NCBI GenBank assembly: GCA_002366645.1
Contig: DFBM01000138.1
Location: 1 to 23,297, forward strand
From: Rhodobacterales bacterium UBA3080
GTDB taxonomy: Bacteria > Pseudomonadota > Alphaproteobacteria > Rhodobacterales > Rhodobacteraceae
Direction of reading: 5' to 3'
DNA: 23,297 nt
Shown: one piece after another, positions 6,917 to 15,428 of the stretch
Layout of the letters: each line of letters starts with the position of its first letter
Numbering within the stretch: position 1 is the first letter of the stretch
Notes under the pieces: generated by a model
Seen by the model: the letters and a program-made list of their open reading frames with translations, nothing else
Database searches by the model: none
Told to the model about the DNA's origin: nothing
Position numbers and translations under genes: made by a program

Positions 6917-9900
6917 TTAATGGAAATCCCGGCTTGGAAACAGCACCTTTGCCTGTTCGCGTGGATGGCGTGCGCGTGAGGGGGGTGCTTGTCGGGGGGC
7001 GGTATCTGTTTGCGGGGTTGTTTCGCCGATCACGTCGGTGTCGGGGTGGCCCAGCAGGGACAAGCGGTCCGACAGATCTTCGACCTTTTGCGCGATCAGG
7101 TGAGTGACTATGCCTTCGCGTTGCAAATAACCGGTTACGCGCAACAAACGCCCCGAGATGACCGCGCGGCGAAATTTCTCATAAACCTTGGGCCAGACGA
7201 TCACATTGCAAACACCGGTTTCATCCTCGAGCGTGATGAAGATCACACCGGAGGCCGTTCCCGGACGCTGGCGGGTTATAACGAGGCCGCAAACTACGGT
7301 TCGGGCAAGCGGGGCGGTGAGCAGCTCGCCGTTCGGGGTCAGGTTCTGGATCGAGGGGCGCAGCAGTTCCATCGGGTGGGCGCGCAGGCTTAGGCGCATG
7401 GAGACGTAATCCTCGACCACTTCCTCGCCCAGATGCATGTTTGGCAATACCACCAAGGGTTCGCGGATACCCTCGCCTTCGATCTGGTCGTTAAACAGGG
7501 GTAAGGGTGATTGCCCTTTGATGGCTTTGACTTGCCAAAGGGCGGCGCGGCGGGTTAGGCCCATGTTGGCGAAACTGTCGGCTTCGGCCAGTCGTTCCAG
7601 TGATTTGGGGGGGATATTGGCGCGTTGCCAGAGGCTGTCGGGGTCGGGATATCCGTTACCACGCGCGGCGACGATCCATTCGGCGTCCTCCTGACGGAAC
7701 CCTTTGATTTGGCGAAACCCCAGTCGCAACGCGAAACTGCCATCGGGGCGGCGTTCCAACGTGTTGTCCCAATGGCTGGCGTTTACGCAAATCGGGCGCA
7801 CCTCGACGCTGTGCTCGCGGGCGTCGCGCACGATTTGGGCGGGGGCATAGAACCCCATCGGCTGCGAGTTCAGCAACCCGCAAGCGAAAACGGCGGGGTG
7901 ATGGCATTTCAGCCATGAGGAAGCGTAGACCAACAGCGCAAAGCTGGCGGCGTGGCTTTCGGGGAAACCGTATTCGCCGAAGCCTTCGATTTGCGAGAAA
8001 CAGCGTTCGGCGAAGGCAAGATCATACCCCTTCCCCAGCATGCCGCCGATGAATTTGTCGCGAAATGTGCTGATGGTCCCCATGCGCTTGAATGTGGCGA
8101 GGGAGCGGCGCAGGCGGTCGGCGTCCTCGGCTGAAAACCCGCCCGCGACGATGGCAATTTGCATGGCCTGTTCTTGAAACAACGGCACGCCGAGGGTTTT
8201 GCCCAGCACGTTTCGCAGTTCTTCGGAGGGAAAGTCGGCCTGCTCCAACCCTTGTCGTCGGCGGATGAATGGGTGGACCATGCCGCCCTGAATCGGGCCG
8301 GGGCGGATGATCGCGACTTCGATTACCAGATCGTAAAACTCGCGGGGTTTCATACGGGGCAGGAAATTTAGCTGGGCGCGGCTTTCGACCTGAAACACAC
8401 CGACGGCGTCAGCGCGGCACAACATGTCGTAGGTCGTCGGATCTTCTTTGGGCATGTTTTCGAGTGTGTATTCAGGACCGCCATGGTGCGAAATAAGATC
8501 GAAGCATTTGCGAATGCAGGTGAGCATGCCCAGTGACAGGACGTCGACTTTCAGGATGCCGAGCGCGTCGATGTCGTCTTTGTCCCATTCGATTACGGTG
8601 CGGTCTTCCATGGCGGCGTTTTCAATCGGGCAGAGTTCGTCGAGCCGCCCTTTGGTCATGATGAAGCCGCCGACGTGTTGGGACAGGTGACGCGGGAAGC
8701 CGACGATCTGATGGATCAGCCGGATGGTTTGAAAAAGGCGCGGGTCGTCGGGGTTTAGGCCGAGTTCGCGGATGCGGTCCTTCTCGATCGGTTTGTTGGA
8801 CCAACCCCAGATTTGGCCGGAAAGGGCGGCGACGATATCTTGCGAGAGGCCCATGACTTTACCGACTTGGCGAATGGCGGCACGCGAGCGGAAGTGGATG
8901 ACCGTGGCGCAGATGCCAGCGCGGTGACGTCCGTATTTGGTGTAGATGTGCTGGATGACTTCTTCGCGGCGTTCGTGCTCGAAATCAACATCAATATCGG
9001 GGGGCTCGCCGCGGGCTTCGGAGATGAAACGTTCGAATACCATGGCGATGGTTTCGGGGCCGACTTCGGTGATGCCGAGCACGTAGCATATTAACGAATT
9101 GGCCGCCGAGCCCCGTCCTTGGCAGAGGATATCCTGACTGCGGGCGAACTGGACGATGTCGTAGACGGTCAGGAAATAGGCCGAGAACCCCATTTTTGCG
9201 ATCAACGCCAGTTCCTTGTCGGCCTTGGCGCGCATTGCGTCGGGTACGCCTTGGGGGAAACGGTATTTCAGGCCTTCTTCGGTCAAGCGGATCAGACGGT
9301 CATCCGGCTCTTCGCCGTCGGTGATTTCGTCGGGGTATTCATACGAGAGTTCCGAGAGGCAGAAGGTGCAGCGGCCGGCGATTTCCAGCGTGCGTTTGAT
9401 GGCGGCGGGGTGGTTGCGGAACATGCGGGCCATGTCGGTGGCGGATTTCAGGCGGCGTTCGCCATTGGGGAGGGCGCGGTTGCCGATCTGGTCGATCTTG
9501 ATACCTTCGCGCAGACAGGTCAGCACATCGGCCAGCTGGCGGCGGTTGGCGTGGTGCATAAGGATGTCACCGACGGCGACCATGGGCACGGCGGCGCGGT
9601 GCGCAAGGTTTGCGTAGATGTCGAGGCGTTTCTGGTCGCGGCCGTCATAGCGCGGTGCGGCACCGATGAAGGTTTTGCCGGGGAAGCGGCGCGCGACGGT
9701 TTGAATGTGCTGCAAGGTTACACCCGCGCCGCGCGCCAGCGGGTCGCGTTGCGGTAAGGCGATCAGGATCATGCCTTCGCCCCATTCCAGCAGGTCGCTT
9801 TGCAACAGACGGCATTCCCCTTTGACGGCGCGGCGTTTACCTACCGTTAGCAATCTCGAGAGCCGCGCATAGGCCGTGCGGTCGGTTGGCAGGGCAAGCC

Positions 9901-10237
9901 ATTCCACAGGGCTTTCGTCCAGAACCAGCCGTGTGCCGACAATCAGCTTTGGTAACTTGTCAAATGTCGGACGGGTTATCGCCTCCCCCGCGCCGCGATC
10001 CTGACGGCTGGATGGATCAAGACGCTGTTGCGAGCGGATTTTGATGGCCTCGTCGGCCTCGCGTTTCAGCTCTTTCAAGGCGGAGTAGGCGCGGACCACA
10101 CCGGCCAGCGTATTACGGTCGGTTATCGCGATGGCTTCCAGCCCGAGGGTGGCGGCGCGGGTTACCAGCTCTTCGGGGTGGGAGGCGCCGGTGAGGAAGG
10201 TGAAATTGCTGGTGGTGCAGAGTTCGGCATAGCTCAT
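6917..10237 (-). CDS. dnaE2: Error-prone DNA polymerase DnaE2 (ImuC)
   Basis: Catalytic subunit of the mutasome, a C-family polymerase that extends DNA past lesions with ImuA and ImuB. The chosen start (10237) gives 1106 residues starting MSYAELCTTSNFTFLTGASH, the usual DnaE2 opening. The ATG overlaps the imuB stop as ATGA and has a gggaga site; a longer frame from 10348 would run into imuB. Visible domains are the PHP domain (about 1-230), the palm with CQGRGSAANSLICY (372-385) and the catalytic PDIDVDF (413-419, Asp416 and Asp418), then a helix-hairpin-helix region. A C-terminal OB fold follows (GLVITRQRPGTASGVIFITL and SGRLLRVTGYLQ), ending SRDFH. No frameshift or missing block is apparent. 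Confidence 0.96.
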   Translation of the reverse strand: MSYAELCTTSNFTFLTGASHPEELVTRAATLGLEAIAITDRNTLAGVVRAYSALKELKREADEAIKIRSQQRLDPSSRQDRGAGEAITRPTFDKLPKLIVGTRLVLDESPVEWLALPTDRTAYARLSRLLTVGKRRAVKGECRLLQSDLLEWGEGMILIALPQRDPLARGAGVTLQHIQTVARRFPGKTFIGAAPRYDGRDQKRLDIYANLAHRAAVPMVAVGDILMHHANRRQLADVLTCLREGIKIDQIGNRALPNGERRLKSATDMARMFRNHPAAIKRTLEIAGRCTFCLSELSYEYPDEITDGEEPDDRLIRLTEEGLKYRFPQGVPDAMRAKADKELALIAKMGFSAYFLTVYDIVQFARSQDILCQGRGSAANSLICYVLGITEVGPETIAMVFERFISEARGEPPDIDVDFEHERREEVIQHIYTKYGRHRAGICATVIHFRSRAAIRQVGKVMGLSQDIVAALSGQIWGWSNKPIEKDRIRELGLNPDDPRLFQTIRLIHQIVGFPRHLSQHVGGFIMTKGRLDELCPIENAAMEDRTVIEWDKDDIDALGILKVDVLSLGMLTCIRKCFDLISHHGGPEYTLENMPKEDPTTYDMLCRADAVGVFQVESRAQLNFLPRMKPREFYDLVIEVAIIRPGPIQGGMVHPFIRRRQGLEQADFPSEELRNVLGKTLGVPLFQEQAMQIAIVAGGFSAEDADRLRRSLATFKRMGTISTFRDKFIGGMLGKGYDLAFAERCFSQIEGFGEYGFPESHAASFALLVYASSWLKCHHPAVFACGLLNSQPMGFYAPAQIVRDAREHSVEVRPICVNASHWDNTLERRPDGSFALRLGFRQIKGFRQEDAEWIVAARGNGYPDPDSLWQRANIPPKSLERLAEADSFANMGLTRRAALWQVKAIKGQSPLPLFNDQIEGEGIREPLVVLPNMHLGEEVVEDYVSMRLSLRAHPMELLRPSIQNLTPNGELLTAPLARTVVCGLVITRQRPGTASGVIFITLEDETGVCNVIVWPKVYEKFRRAVISGRLLRVTGYLQREGIVTHLIAQKVEDLSDRLSLLGHPDTDVIGETTPQTDTAPRQAPPSRARHPREQAKVLFPSRDFH

Positions 10238-11703
10238 GCGAATTCTCCCTGGACGAACCATCCCGGATTTTGCGGTGTGAAGAACAGCCACAACCGCCGC
10301 CCTTCCCGCGTATAAATCCGCCAGTAATCCCGAAGACCAGAACGCCATGCGGGGTCATCCAGCCACCATTCCGGCGCGATGCGTTCAGGGCCGACCGCTC
10401 GCGCAGTCACAAAAGACATGCGGCGCCAGTGGAACCGTCTGGGCGGCTCTGGTGCATAACCCGCAATCGATTCCGGTGGAAATATATAAACCGGTCGTGG
10501 TCCTGTGGACGGCCATGCGCCCTGTGCGGCGGGTTGCGAATAGGCAGCGAGGGAGACGGTGAAGCTTTTCTCGGGGATATGACTGTCGGCGGGCAGGCAG
10601 CGGGTGATACTTTCAAGGCCGATCCGGTTGCCGATACGGGTGATCAGGTCGGCGAGGCTGTCGCCTTCCTGCGCGCCGTGATGTGTGGCTTGGCGAAGCG
10701 GGAGCGTTTCGACTTCGACGGCTTCAACGCGGATCTGGTCGATGCCGTAGCCCGCGTCCAGCCCCTCGATACCGCGCGCGAACAGGGCGGCGATGCGGAT
10801 CGGGTCGCGCATAGGGCGCGCAAGGCAGACCTCGATCTGGCTACTGGCCTGATCGACACGCCGTGCGGTGAATTCCAACCGGCGTGCGCCCATTTGCTGA
10901 TCCGTCAACGTCAAACACAGGCGTTCCAGCAGGCGTTCCAGCCCCGCCGAAACATCCCCTGCCAGACCGATAGGCTCGGGCAAAGTCATGCGGACGGCGA
11001 AGTTCACGGGGTCGGCTTGTGGCGAGACCGGCTCGGGATGTTCGCCCAAGGCCTGATCCAGTCGCAGCAGCAAATCCGGACCAAAGCGGCGGGAAACTGT
11101 GACGCGGGGCAAGGCGACCAGATCCTGAATGCTGCGCACCCCGAGGCGTTGCAAGGCATTGCAAACCTCGTCGCTGATACGCAAGGCGGCGACGGACAGC
11201 GGGCCGAGGTGTTGCAACATTTCCCCTTCGGCAGCCACACCACCCCCGAACCGCGCCAAGGCCCAGGCGGCACCGCGCGTATCTGCCATGCCGGCTTTAT
11301 GGGTAAGGCCCGCGCGATCAAGGCGGGCGTGGAGGTCGTCCAGCATACCGGCCTCGCCCCCCCAAAGATGGGTCGAACCGGTCACATCCAGCACCAGACC
11401 ATCCTCGTCCACCCCGACCCACGGGCAATAGCGCCCGGTCCAGCGCGCCAGTGTCTGAATAAACCGTGTATCCTCGCGCGGGTTCGCCAGCCCTGTCTGC
11501 AAATCAGGGCAAAGCGCGCGCGCGTCGCTAAAGCCCATGCCCTTGCGCAAGCCCTGCTGTTCGGCCTGTTCGTTCAGGCAATAAATCCGCTGCGTGTTGC
11601 TTTGGGTCTGGGTCAGTGCAAAAGGCGCGTCAATCGGGCGCGCGCGCAGAACCCGCTCGCTCGCCAACCTTGGAAACCACAATGACACGACGCGCTTGTT
11701 CAT
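10234..11703 (-). CDS. imuB: ImuB, Y-family-like translesion synthesis protein
   Basis: ImuB is the adaptor of the mutasome: a Y-family polymerase relative without polymerase activity that recruits DnaE2 and contacts the beta clamp. The 489-residue product starts MNKRVVSLWFPRLASERVLR. Active Y-family enzymes have a metal-binding Asp in the first strand; here the equivalent LWFPRL has none, as expected for ImuB. The second acidic cluster is also atypical (YCPWVGVDEDGLVLDVTGST, about residues 91-110). Helix-hairpin-helix-like and little-finger regions follow. I see no canonical QLxLF clamp motif in the C-terminal half. The ATG overlaps imuA by 74 bases, and its best Shine-Dalgarno (aggagg, 11721-11726) lies unusually far upstream, which points to coupling with imuA translation. 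Confidence 0.93.
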   Translation of the reverse strand: MNKRVVSLWFPRLASERVLRARPIDAPFALTQTQSNTQRIYCLNEQAEQQGLRKGMGFSDARALCPDLQTGLANPREDTRFIQTLARWTGRYCPWVGVDEDGLVLDVTGSTHLWGGEAGMLDDLHARLDRAGLTHKAGMADTRGAAWALARFGGGVAAEGEMLQHLGPLSVAALRISDEVCNALQRLGVRSIQDLVALPRVTVSRRFGPDLLLRLDQALGEHPEPVSPQADPVNFAVRMTLPEPIGLAGDVSAGLERLLERLCLTLTDQQMGARRLEFTARRVDQASSQIEVCLARPMRDPIRIAALFARGIEGLDAGYGIDQIRVEAVEVETLPLRQATHHGAQEGDSLADLITRIGNRIGLESITRCLPADSHIPEKSFTVSLAAYSQPAAQGAWPSTGPRPVYIFPPESIAGYAPEPPRRFHWRRMSFVTARAVGPERIAPEWWLDDPAWRSGLRDYWRIYTREGRRLWLFFTPQNPGWFVQGEFA

Positions 11704-12202
11704 CCCAACGAACGACCCAACCTCCTAATGTTCCTGATTTGTTCTTTATAAGTTGCCAGTAAAGTAGAGTCGAGTCTTTGGCGTCAAATTGCGGCGAACA
11801 GCGCCAGCGGGTTTCGGCAGCGTTGCTGCCCATACCTTCGGGGATCAGAAACAGGCCAAGGGTTTTTCCTGCCTCGGCGGCGAGCTGCAAGCGGCGGCCA
11901 GCGGTCAGGGACATCGGTTTTTCAACCTCGGCCACCACGATCGAGGCCGCGCCGGAGCGCAGCGCCTCTTCGGCGGACCACAGCACATCGATGGAAGATT
12001 TGGCGTTGGCGAAGATAATCCGCGCGGGATCGCAGAAACGGGCGACACCGGCAGGGAAAAGCTGTTCGGGGTTCTTGCGCTCCGAAATCCAGATCACCGC
12101 GCCCTTTTGTGCCCCGCAGGCGATCAGCGCAAAACTGCGCGCCGCAGGGCCGCAAACCTCGTGCGCGCGCTTAATGCGTAAATGCTGGTTGTTCTCGAAC
12201 AT
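11630..12202 (-). CDS. imuA: ImuA, RecA-like mutasome accessory protein
   Basis: First gene of the imuA-imuB-dnaE2 damage-tolerance operon. ImuA is a RecA-related protein that regulates the mutasome. The 190-residue product starts MFENNQHLRIKRAHEVCGPA; RAHEVCGPAARSFALIACG matches the usual alphaproteobacterial N-terminus (about 11-29). RecA-fold strands follow (GAVIWISERKNPEQLFPAG, SIVVAEVEKPMSLTAGRRLQ, TLGLFLIPEGM), then the C-terminal STLLYWQLIKNKSGTLGGWV that identifies the family. No Walker A motif is present, as is usual for ImuA. It is on the short side for the family (often 220-260). The ATG has an aagga site. A canonical alphaproteobacterial LexA box was not found upstream. Confidence 0.88.
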   Translation of the reverse strand: MFENNQHLRIKRAHEVCGPAARSFALIACGAQKGAVIWISERKNPEQLFPAGVARFCDPARIIFANAKSSIDVLWSAEEALRSGAASIVVAEVEKPMSLTAGRRLQLAAEAGKTLGLFLIPEGMGSNAAETRWRCSPQFDAKDSTLLYWQLIKNKSGTLGGWVVRWDEQARRVIVVSKVGERAGSARAPD

Positions 12203-12450
12203 ATCCGATCCTTTGCTCAGACATCCAATTTAGGCTGGCTTACGATCAAAAGCGAGGGGGATTTGACGAGGAGCCGCATGCGCATCAAACAACCCACATT
12301 TTAATAAAATTGCATGTATTAACGAGCTATTAACCAATGTGCTCCAAAGTCCAACCAATACCGCGAAATGTTATATATTAAGGAAACAGTAACGATTTAA
12401 AGCGGCGGGGGAAGAAATCCCGAAAATTTCGCCGGAGTACAGGAAGCAAC
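12203..12450. promoter_or_regulatory. Divergent promoter region with a CtrA-type box
   Basis: This A/T-rich 248-base region separates divergent imuA and the PAS_5 gene. At 12319-12333 it contains TTAA-CGAGCTA-TTAAC, an exact match to the TTAA-N7-TTAA consensus bound by the alphaproteobacterial response regulator CtrA. The box is almost equidistant from the two start codons (117 and 118 bases). A TATATT (about 12370) could be a -10 for the PAS_5 gene. GTTC-N7-GTTC or GAAC-N7-GAAC LexA boxes are absent from both strands here. Confidence 0.55.
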
Positions 12451-13092
12451 ATGATCAAGACGACCCTTCAAACCCTTCGGGCCCACTGGGAGAACCTGCG
12501 CGAGGGGCGGCAATTGCCGCTGCGCTCGGAAATTGATCCGCGGGCGATGCCGGACGTGCTGGACAATCTGTTTATTCTGGAAAAACTGAACCCTACGGAT
12601 ATTCGGGTGCGGATCGCCGGATTAACCCTGTGCGAGATGATGGGCATGGAGGTACGGGGGCAGTCGCCAGAGACCTTCTTCAGCGACAACGCGCGCGGGC
12701 GGTTTGCGGCGATAATTACCGACGTGATGGAGCGCCCGACGATCGCGCAGCTGGGGTTGGATACGACCGACAAAATGGGCAACGAAGCCACAGCCGAGAT
12801 GATCCTGTTGCCGCTTCGCAGTGATTTTGGCGACGTGAGCCGCGTGATCGGCTGTGTGACCGCGCCGGACAAAGGGTTCGCGGCGCCGGTGCGTTTCCAT
12901 GTCCGTTCCGTCGATATGGAGCCCGTGTTTCAGGGCAAAACCGACAATCCGGCCAGCACATTCGGCTTTGCGGAACCTAAAGTCGGGTTCATCATGGATG
13001 GCACGTCGGCGTTTCGGGCGATCAGAGGTGGCGGCACCATACGGCAAAACCGGACGGGACGCGCGCCGAACTATCTGAAACTCGTCGACTAG
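12451..13092 (+). CDS. PAS_5-type (DUF1457-like) PAS domain protein
   Basis: A 213-residue cytoplasmic protein resembling the PAS_5 family common in Rhodobacteraceae and Rhizobiales, whose members are thought to sense or dock without an attached output domain. It starts at ATG 12451 with an aggaag site. The N-terminal helix (TLQTLRAHWENLREGRQLPL) is followed by the PAS-like core: RSEIDPRAMPDVLDNLFILE (about 25-45), IRVRIAGLTLCEMMGMEVRG (51-70) and a hydrophobic sheet (AEMILLPLRSDFGDVSRVIG, about 115-135). The C-terminal ~70 residues are low in structure and rich in Gly and Arg. No kinase, GGDEF or HTH is attached. Regulation may involve the CtrA-type box upstream. Its stop overlaps the convergent serB stop in a shared CTAG. 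Confidence 0.78.
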   Translation: MIKTTLQTLRAHWENLREGRQLPLRSEIDPRAMPDVLDNLFILEKLNPTDIRVRIAGLTLCEMMGMEVRGQSPETFFSDNARGRFAAIITDVMERPTIAQLGLDTTDKMGNEATAEMILLPLRSDFGDVSRVIGCVTAPDKGFAAPVRFHVRSVDMEPVFQGKTDNPASTFGFAEPKVGFIMDGTSAFRAIRGGGTIRQNRTGRAPNYLKLVD

Positions 13093-13934
13093 GCGTATTC
13101 GGATTCGGCGATGCCCTGCAGCGCCAGCAATGCCGTCAGGTCGGAATGAAATAGCGTGGCGTCGGCAATTTCCGCCAAGGCTGGTTTGGCATGAAACGCG
13201 ACGCCCAGACCGGCAGCTTCGACCATCGAGCGATCATTTGCACCGTCGCCCACTGCAATCACATCGGCCGGCGTATAACCACCCGTGGCGCACAACTCAT
13301 GCAGGGTATCTAGTTTCGCCTGCTGACCAAGAATCGGCATGCCGACCTTGCCAGTCAGGCTCCCGTCCTCGACCAAAAGCGTATTGGCACGGTTCAACTG
13401 AAAGCCGGATTCAGCGGCAACACGGCTGGTGAAGAACAGGAACCCGCCCGAAACCAACGCAGTCATCGCGCCGAGCTTGTTCATGGTTTCCACCAGAGTT
13501 TTCGCGCCGGGATTTAGTGATATCCGTTCGGCGTAACACTGCTCCAATGCAGTTTCCGCCAGATCTGTTAGCAGGCCAACACGTTCGTTTATGGCTTGCT
13601 CGAAATCGAGTTCGCCACGCATGGCGCGTTCGGTGATGTCGGCAACGTGGTCTTTAACTCCGGCGAAATCGGCCAGTTCGTCGATACATTCGACCGGAAT
13701 TATCGTGCTGTCCATATCGGCAATCAGCAGTTTCTTGCGACGGTTTTCGGCGGGAACTATGTTGACGTCCACCGGCTCGCCCGCCAGCAAATCGGCGGGA
13801 GCCTCGCCCGGAAACGAAATCTCGACCGCGTTCGCGGACAAGCGGACCGGCGTGTCGCCATTAACCAATCGGCAGGCGCGATCAGCAAGATCGTCTGACA
13901 CCCCCGCCGAAGCCGTTATCACAAGGTAGCGCAC
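13089..13934 (-). CDS. serB: Phosphoserine phosphatase SerB
   Basis: Catalyses the last step of serine synthesis, hydrolysing O-phosphoserine to serine in the cytoplasm. The start is GTG (13932-13934), six bases after the aroG stop, with the site aaaggg overlapping that stop, so translational coupling is likely. The 281-residue protein has a short N-terminal ACT-like region (about 1-65) and then a haloacid dehalogenase core. Motif I is IADMDSTIIP (71-80; nucleophile Asp73 and general acid Asp75), motif II VSGGF, motif III lysine in GQQAKLDTL, and motif IV VGDGANDRSM. The helical cap begins CIDELADFAGVKDHVADITE. All catalytic elements are present and the length is normal. Its C-terminus meets the convergent PAS_5 gene. 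Confidence 0.95.
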   Translation of the reverse strand: MRYLVITASAGVSDDLADRACRLVNGDTPVRLSANAVEISFPGEAPADLLAGEPVDVNIVPAENRRKKLLIADMDSTIIPVECIDELADFAGVKDHVADITERAMRGELDFEQAINERVGLLTDLAETALEQCYAERISLNPGAKTLVETMNKLGAMTALVSGGFLFFTSRVAAESGFQLNRANTLLVEDGSLTGKVGMPILGQQAKLDTLHELCATGGYTPADVIAVGDGANDRSMVEAAGLGVAFHAKPALAEIADATLFHSDLTALLALQGIAESEYA

Positions 13935-13940
13935 TACCCT

Positions 13941-15290
13941 TTACGCTTCGTCGCGTTTTTGCAGCTCTTTAGCCACAAGGAATGCCAGTTCCAGCGACTG
14001 CGTTGCATTCAGACGCGGATCGCAAGCTGTGTGGTAGCGATCTGACAGATCGCCGTCGGCAACTGCGCGCGTTCCGCCGGTGCATTCGGTCACATCCTTG
14101 CCGGTCATCTCGAAATGCACACCACCTGCGTAGGTGCCTTCGGCCTGATGGACAGCAAAGAATTCACGCACCTCGCCCATAACACGGTCGAACGGACGGG
14201 TTTTATAACCGCTCTCCGACTTGATCGTGTTGCCGTGCATCGGATCGCAAGACCAAACGACTTTCTTACCTTCGCGTTCAACAGCGCGAATAAGGGCAGG
14301 CAGATGTTTGTCGACGTTGCCAACACCGAAGCGCGCGATCAGGGTCATACGACCGGGCGTGTTGTCGGGGTTAATACGGTCGATCAGGCGAAGCAGGTCG
14401 TCAGGTTCGATCGAAGGGCCGCATTTCATGCCGATCGGGTTTTGAACGCCGCGACAGAATTCAACATGCGCGCCGTCGAGTTGACGGGTACGATCACCGA
14501 TCCACAGCATGTGGCCGGAACCTGCAATGGGCAGATCGGTTGTGGAATCGATACGGCACAAGGCCTCTTCGTATTCCAGCAACAGCGCCTCGTGACTGGT
14601 GTAGAAACTGACACGTTTCATGCTTTCGGCATCGCCAGCACCTGCGGATTCGATGAAGTCCAGCGATTCCGAGATGCGGTTCGCAAGCTCGTGATATTCC
14701 TCGTAGCCTTCGCCACCCATGGTCGATTCAAGCGTCCACTGGTGCACACGTTTGATATCCGCAAAACCACCCTGCGAAAACGCGCGCAGCAAGTTAAGCG
14801 AGGCGGCGGACTGGGTGTACGCTTGCAGCATACGATCTGGATCAGGGATACGGGCCTCGGCAGTGAAGTCGAAACCGTTGATGATGTCACCACGGTAGGA
14901 TGGTAGTTCGACGCCATCGATTGTCTCGGTATCGGCGGATCGCGGTTTCGCGAATTGACCAGCCATACGGCCAATCTTTACGACCGGCTTTTTGGCACCG
15001 AAAGTCAGCACAACTGCCATTTGCAGCATCACCTTGAAAGTATCGCGAATCTGGTCTGCGCCGAATTCGTCAAAGCTTTCGGCACAGTCGCCACCTTGCA
15101 AAAGGAACGCACGCCCTTCGGCCACTTCGCCAAGTTGACGGGTCAGACGACGGGCCTCGCCCGCAAAGACCAAGGGTGGATAGGATCCCAGCTTTTCCTC
15201 AACGCGATTAAGGGCGGCGAGGTCTGTATACTCGGGCATCTGGATCCGGGCTTTGTTGCGCCAGTCAGATTTGTTCCAAGTTGCGGGCAT
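13941..15290 (-). CDS. aroG: Class II 3-deoxy-7-phosphoheptulonate (DAHP) synthase
   Basis: Condenses phosphoenolpyruvate and erythrose 4-phosphate to DAHP, the first committed step of the shikimate pathway. Length (449 residues) and sequence fit the plant/actinobacterial class II (AroA-II) type rather than the E. coli AroFGH type. I chose the ATG at 15290 because of its strong agGAG site seven bases upstream; the frame is open further upstream but without support. Landmarks are LLQGGDCAESF (64-74; metal-ligand Cys69), KPVVKIGRMAGQFAKPRS (phosphoenolpyruvate site), GKKVVWSCDPMHGNTI, and TECTGGTRAV near the C-terminus. No chorismate mutase or regulatory domain is fused. It is transcribed with serB and divergently from the GlxA-type regulator. 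The symbol aroG is used by convention. Confidence 0.94.
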   Translation of the reverse strand: MPATWNKSDWRNKARIQMPEYTDLAALNRVEEKLGSYPPLVFAGEARRLTRQLGEVAEGRAFLLQGGDCAESFDEFGADQIRDTFKVMLQMAVVLTFGAKKPVVKIGRMAGQFAKPRSADTETIDGVELPSYRGDIINGFDFTAEARIPDPDRMLQAYTQSAASLNLLRAFSQGGFADIKRVHQWTLESTMGGEGYEEYHELANRISESLDFIESAGAGDAESMKRVSFYTSHEALLLEYEEALCRIDSTTDLPIAGSGHMLWIGDRTRQLDGAHVEFCRGVQNPIGMKCGPSIEPDDLLRLIDRINPDNTPGRMTLIARFGVGNVDKHLPALIRAVEREGKKVVWSCDPMHGNTIKSESGYKTRPFDRVMGEVREFFAVHQAEGTYAGGVHFEMTGKDVTECTGGTRAVADGDLSDRYHTACDPRLNATQSLELAFLVAKELQKRDEA

Positions 15291-15323
15291 GGTCTTGCTC
15301 CTATCCATAAAAATTGCTCGGCT

Positions 15324-15352
15324 GTTATAGGGGATGCTTTTTACGTTGACCA
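15324..15352 (-). promoter_or_regulatory. Likely aroG-serB promoter
   Basis: On the minus strand TGGTCA (15347-15352, -35) and TATAAC (15324-15329, -10) are separated by exactly 17 bases. The -10 matches five of six consensus positions. The predicted start near 15317 gives a 5' leader of about 27 bases that includes the aggag ribosome site. Confidence 0.5.
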
Positions 15353-15378
15353 TACCCTCAAAATCCAGAATGGTATTA

Positions 15379-15392
15379 TTGCGACGTCGCAA
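15379..15392. promoter_or_regulatory. Perfect 14-bp palindrome between aroG and the GlxA-type gene
   Basis: TTGCGACGTCGCAA reads the same on both strands. It lies about 27 bases upstream of the predicted aroG -35 box and 37 bases before the regulator's ATG, where an operator controlling one or both divergent genes would be expected. Which protein binds is unknown. AraC-type proteins usually bind direct repeats, so a dimeric HTH of another family is at least as likely as the neighbouring regulator. Confidence 0.5.
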
Positions 15393-15428
15393 ATGTGCTT
15401 TGCCGCCGATAATTCCGCGAGGGTGCCA

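Noticed and set aside
9119..9757. 212-codon plus-strand frame within dnaE2
   Set aside because: Shadow of dnaE2; Gly/Ala/Asp-rich translation with no family resemblance.
10238..10348. Upstream extension of dnaE2 by 37 codons
   Set aside because: It would lie inside imuB; homology and the ATGA overlap with ribosome site support the start at 10237.
10270..11685. 471-codon open frame on the plus strand, antisense to imuB
   Set aside because: It lies fully inside imuB on the opposite strand, lacks a ribosome site and has no recognisable domain; high G/C codon structure creates such frames.
12191..12200. GTTCTCGAAC as a LexA site
   Set aside because: The spacing is two bases and the arms are inverted, not the GTTC-N7-GTTC direct repeat; it is codons 2-4 of imuA.
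14115..14906. 263-codon plus-strand frame within aroG
   Set aside because: Antisense shadow of a clear DAHP synthase.
14955..15428. Upstream extension of the GlxA-type regulator
   Set aside because: It is the antisense of aroG; family homology begins near 15429.
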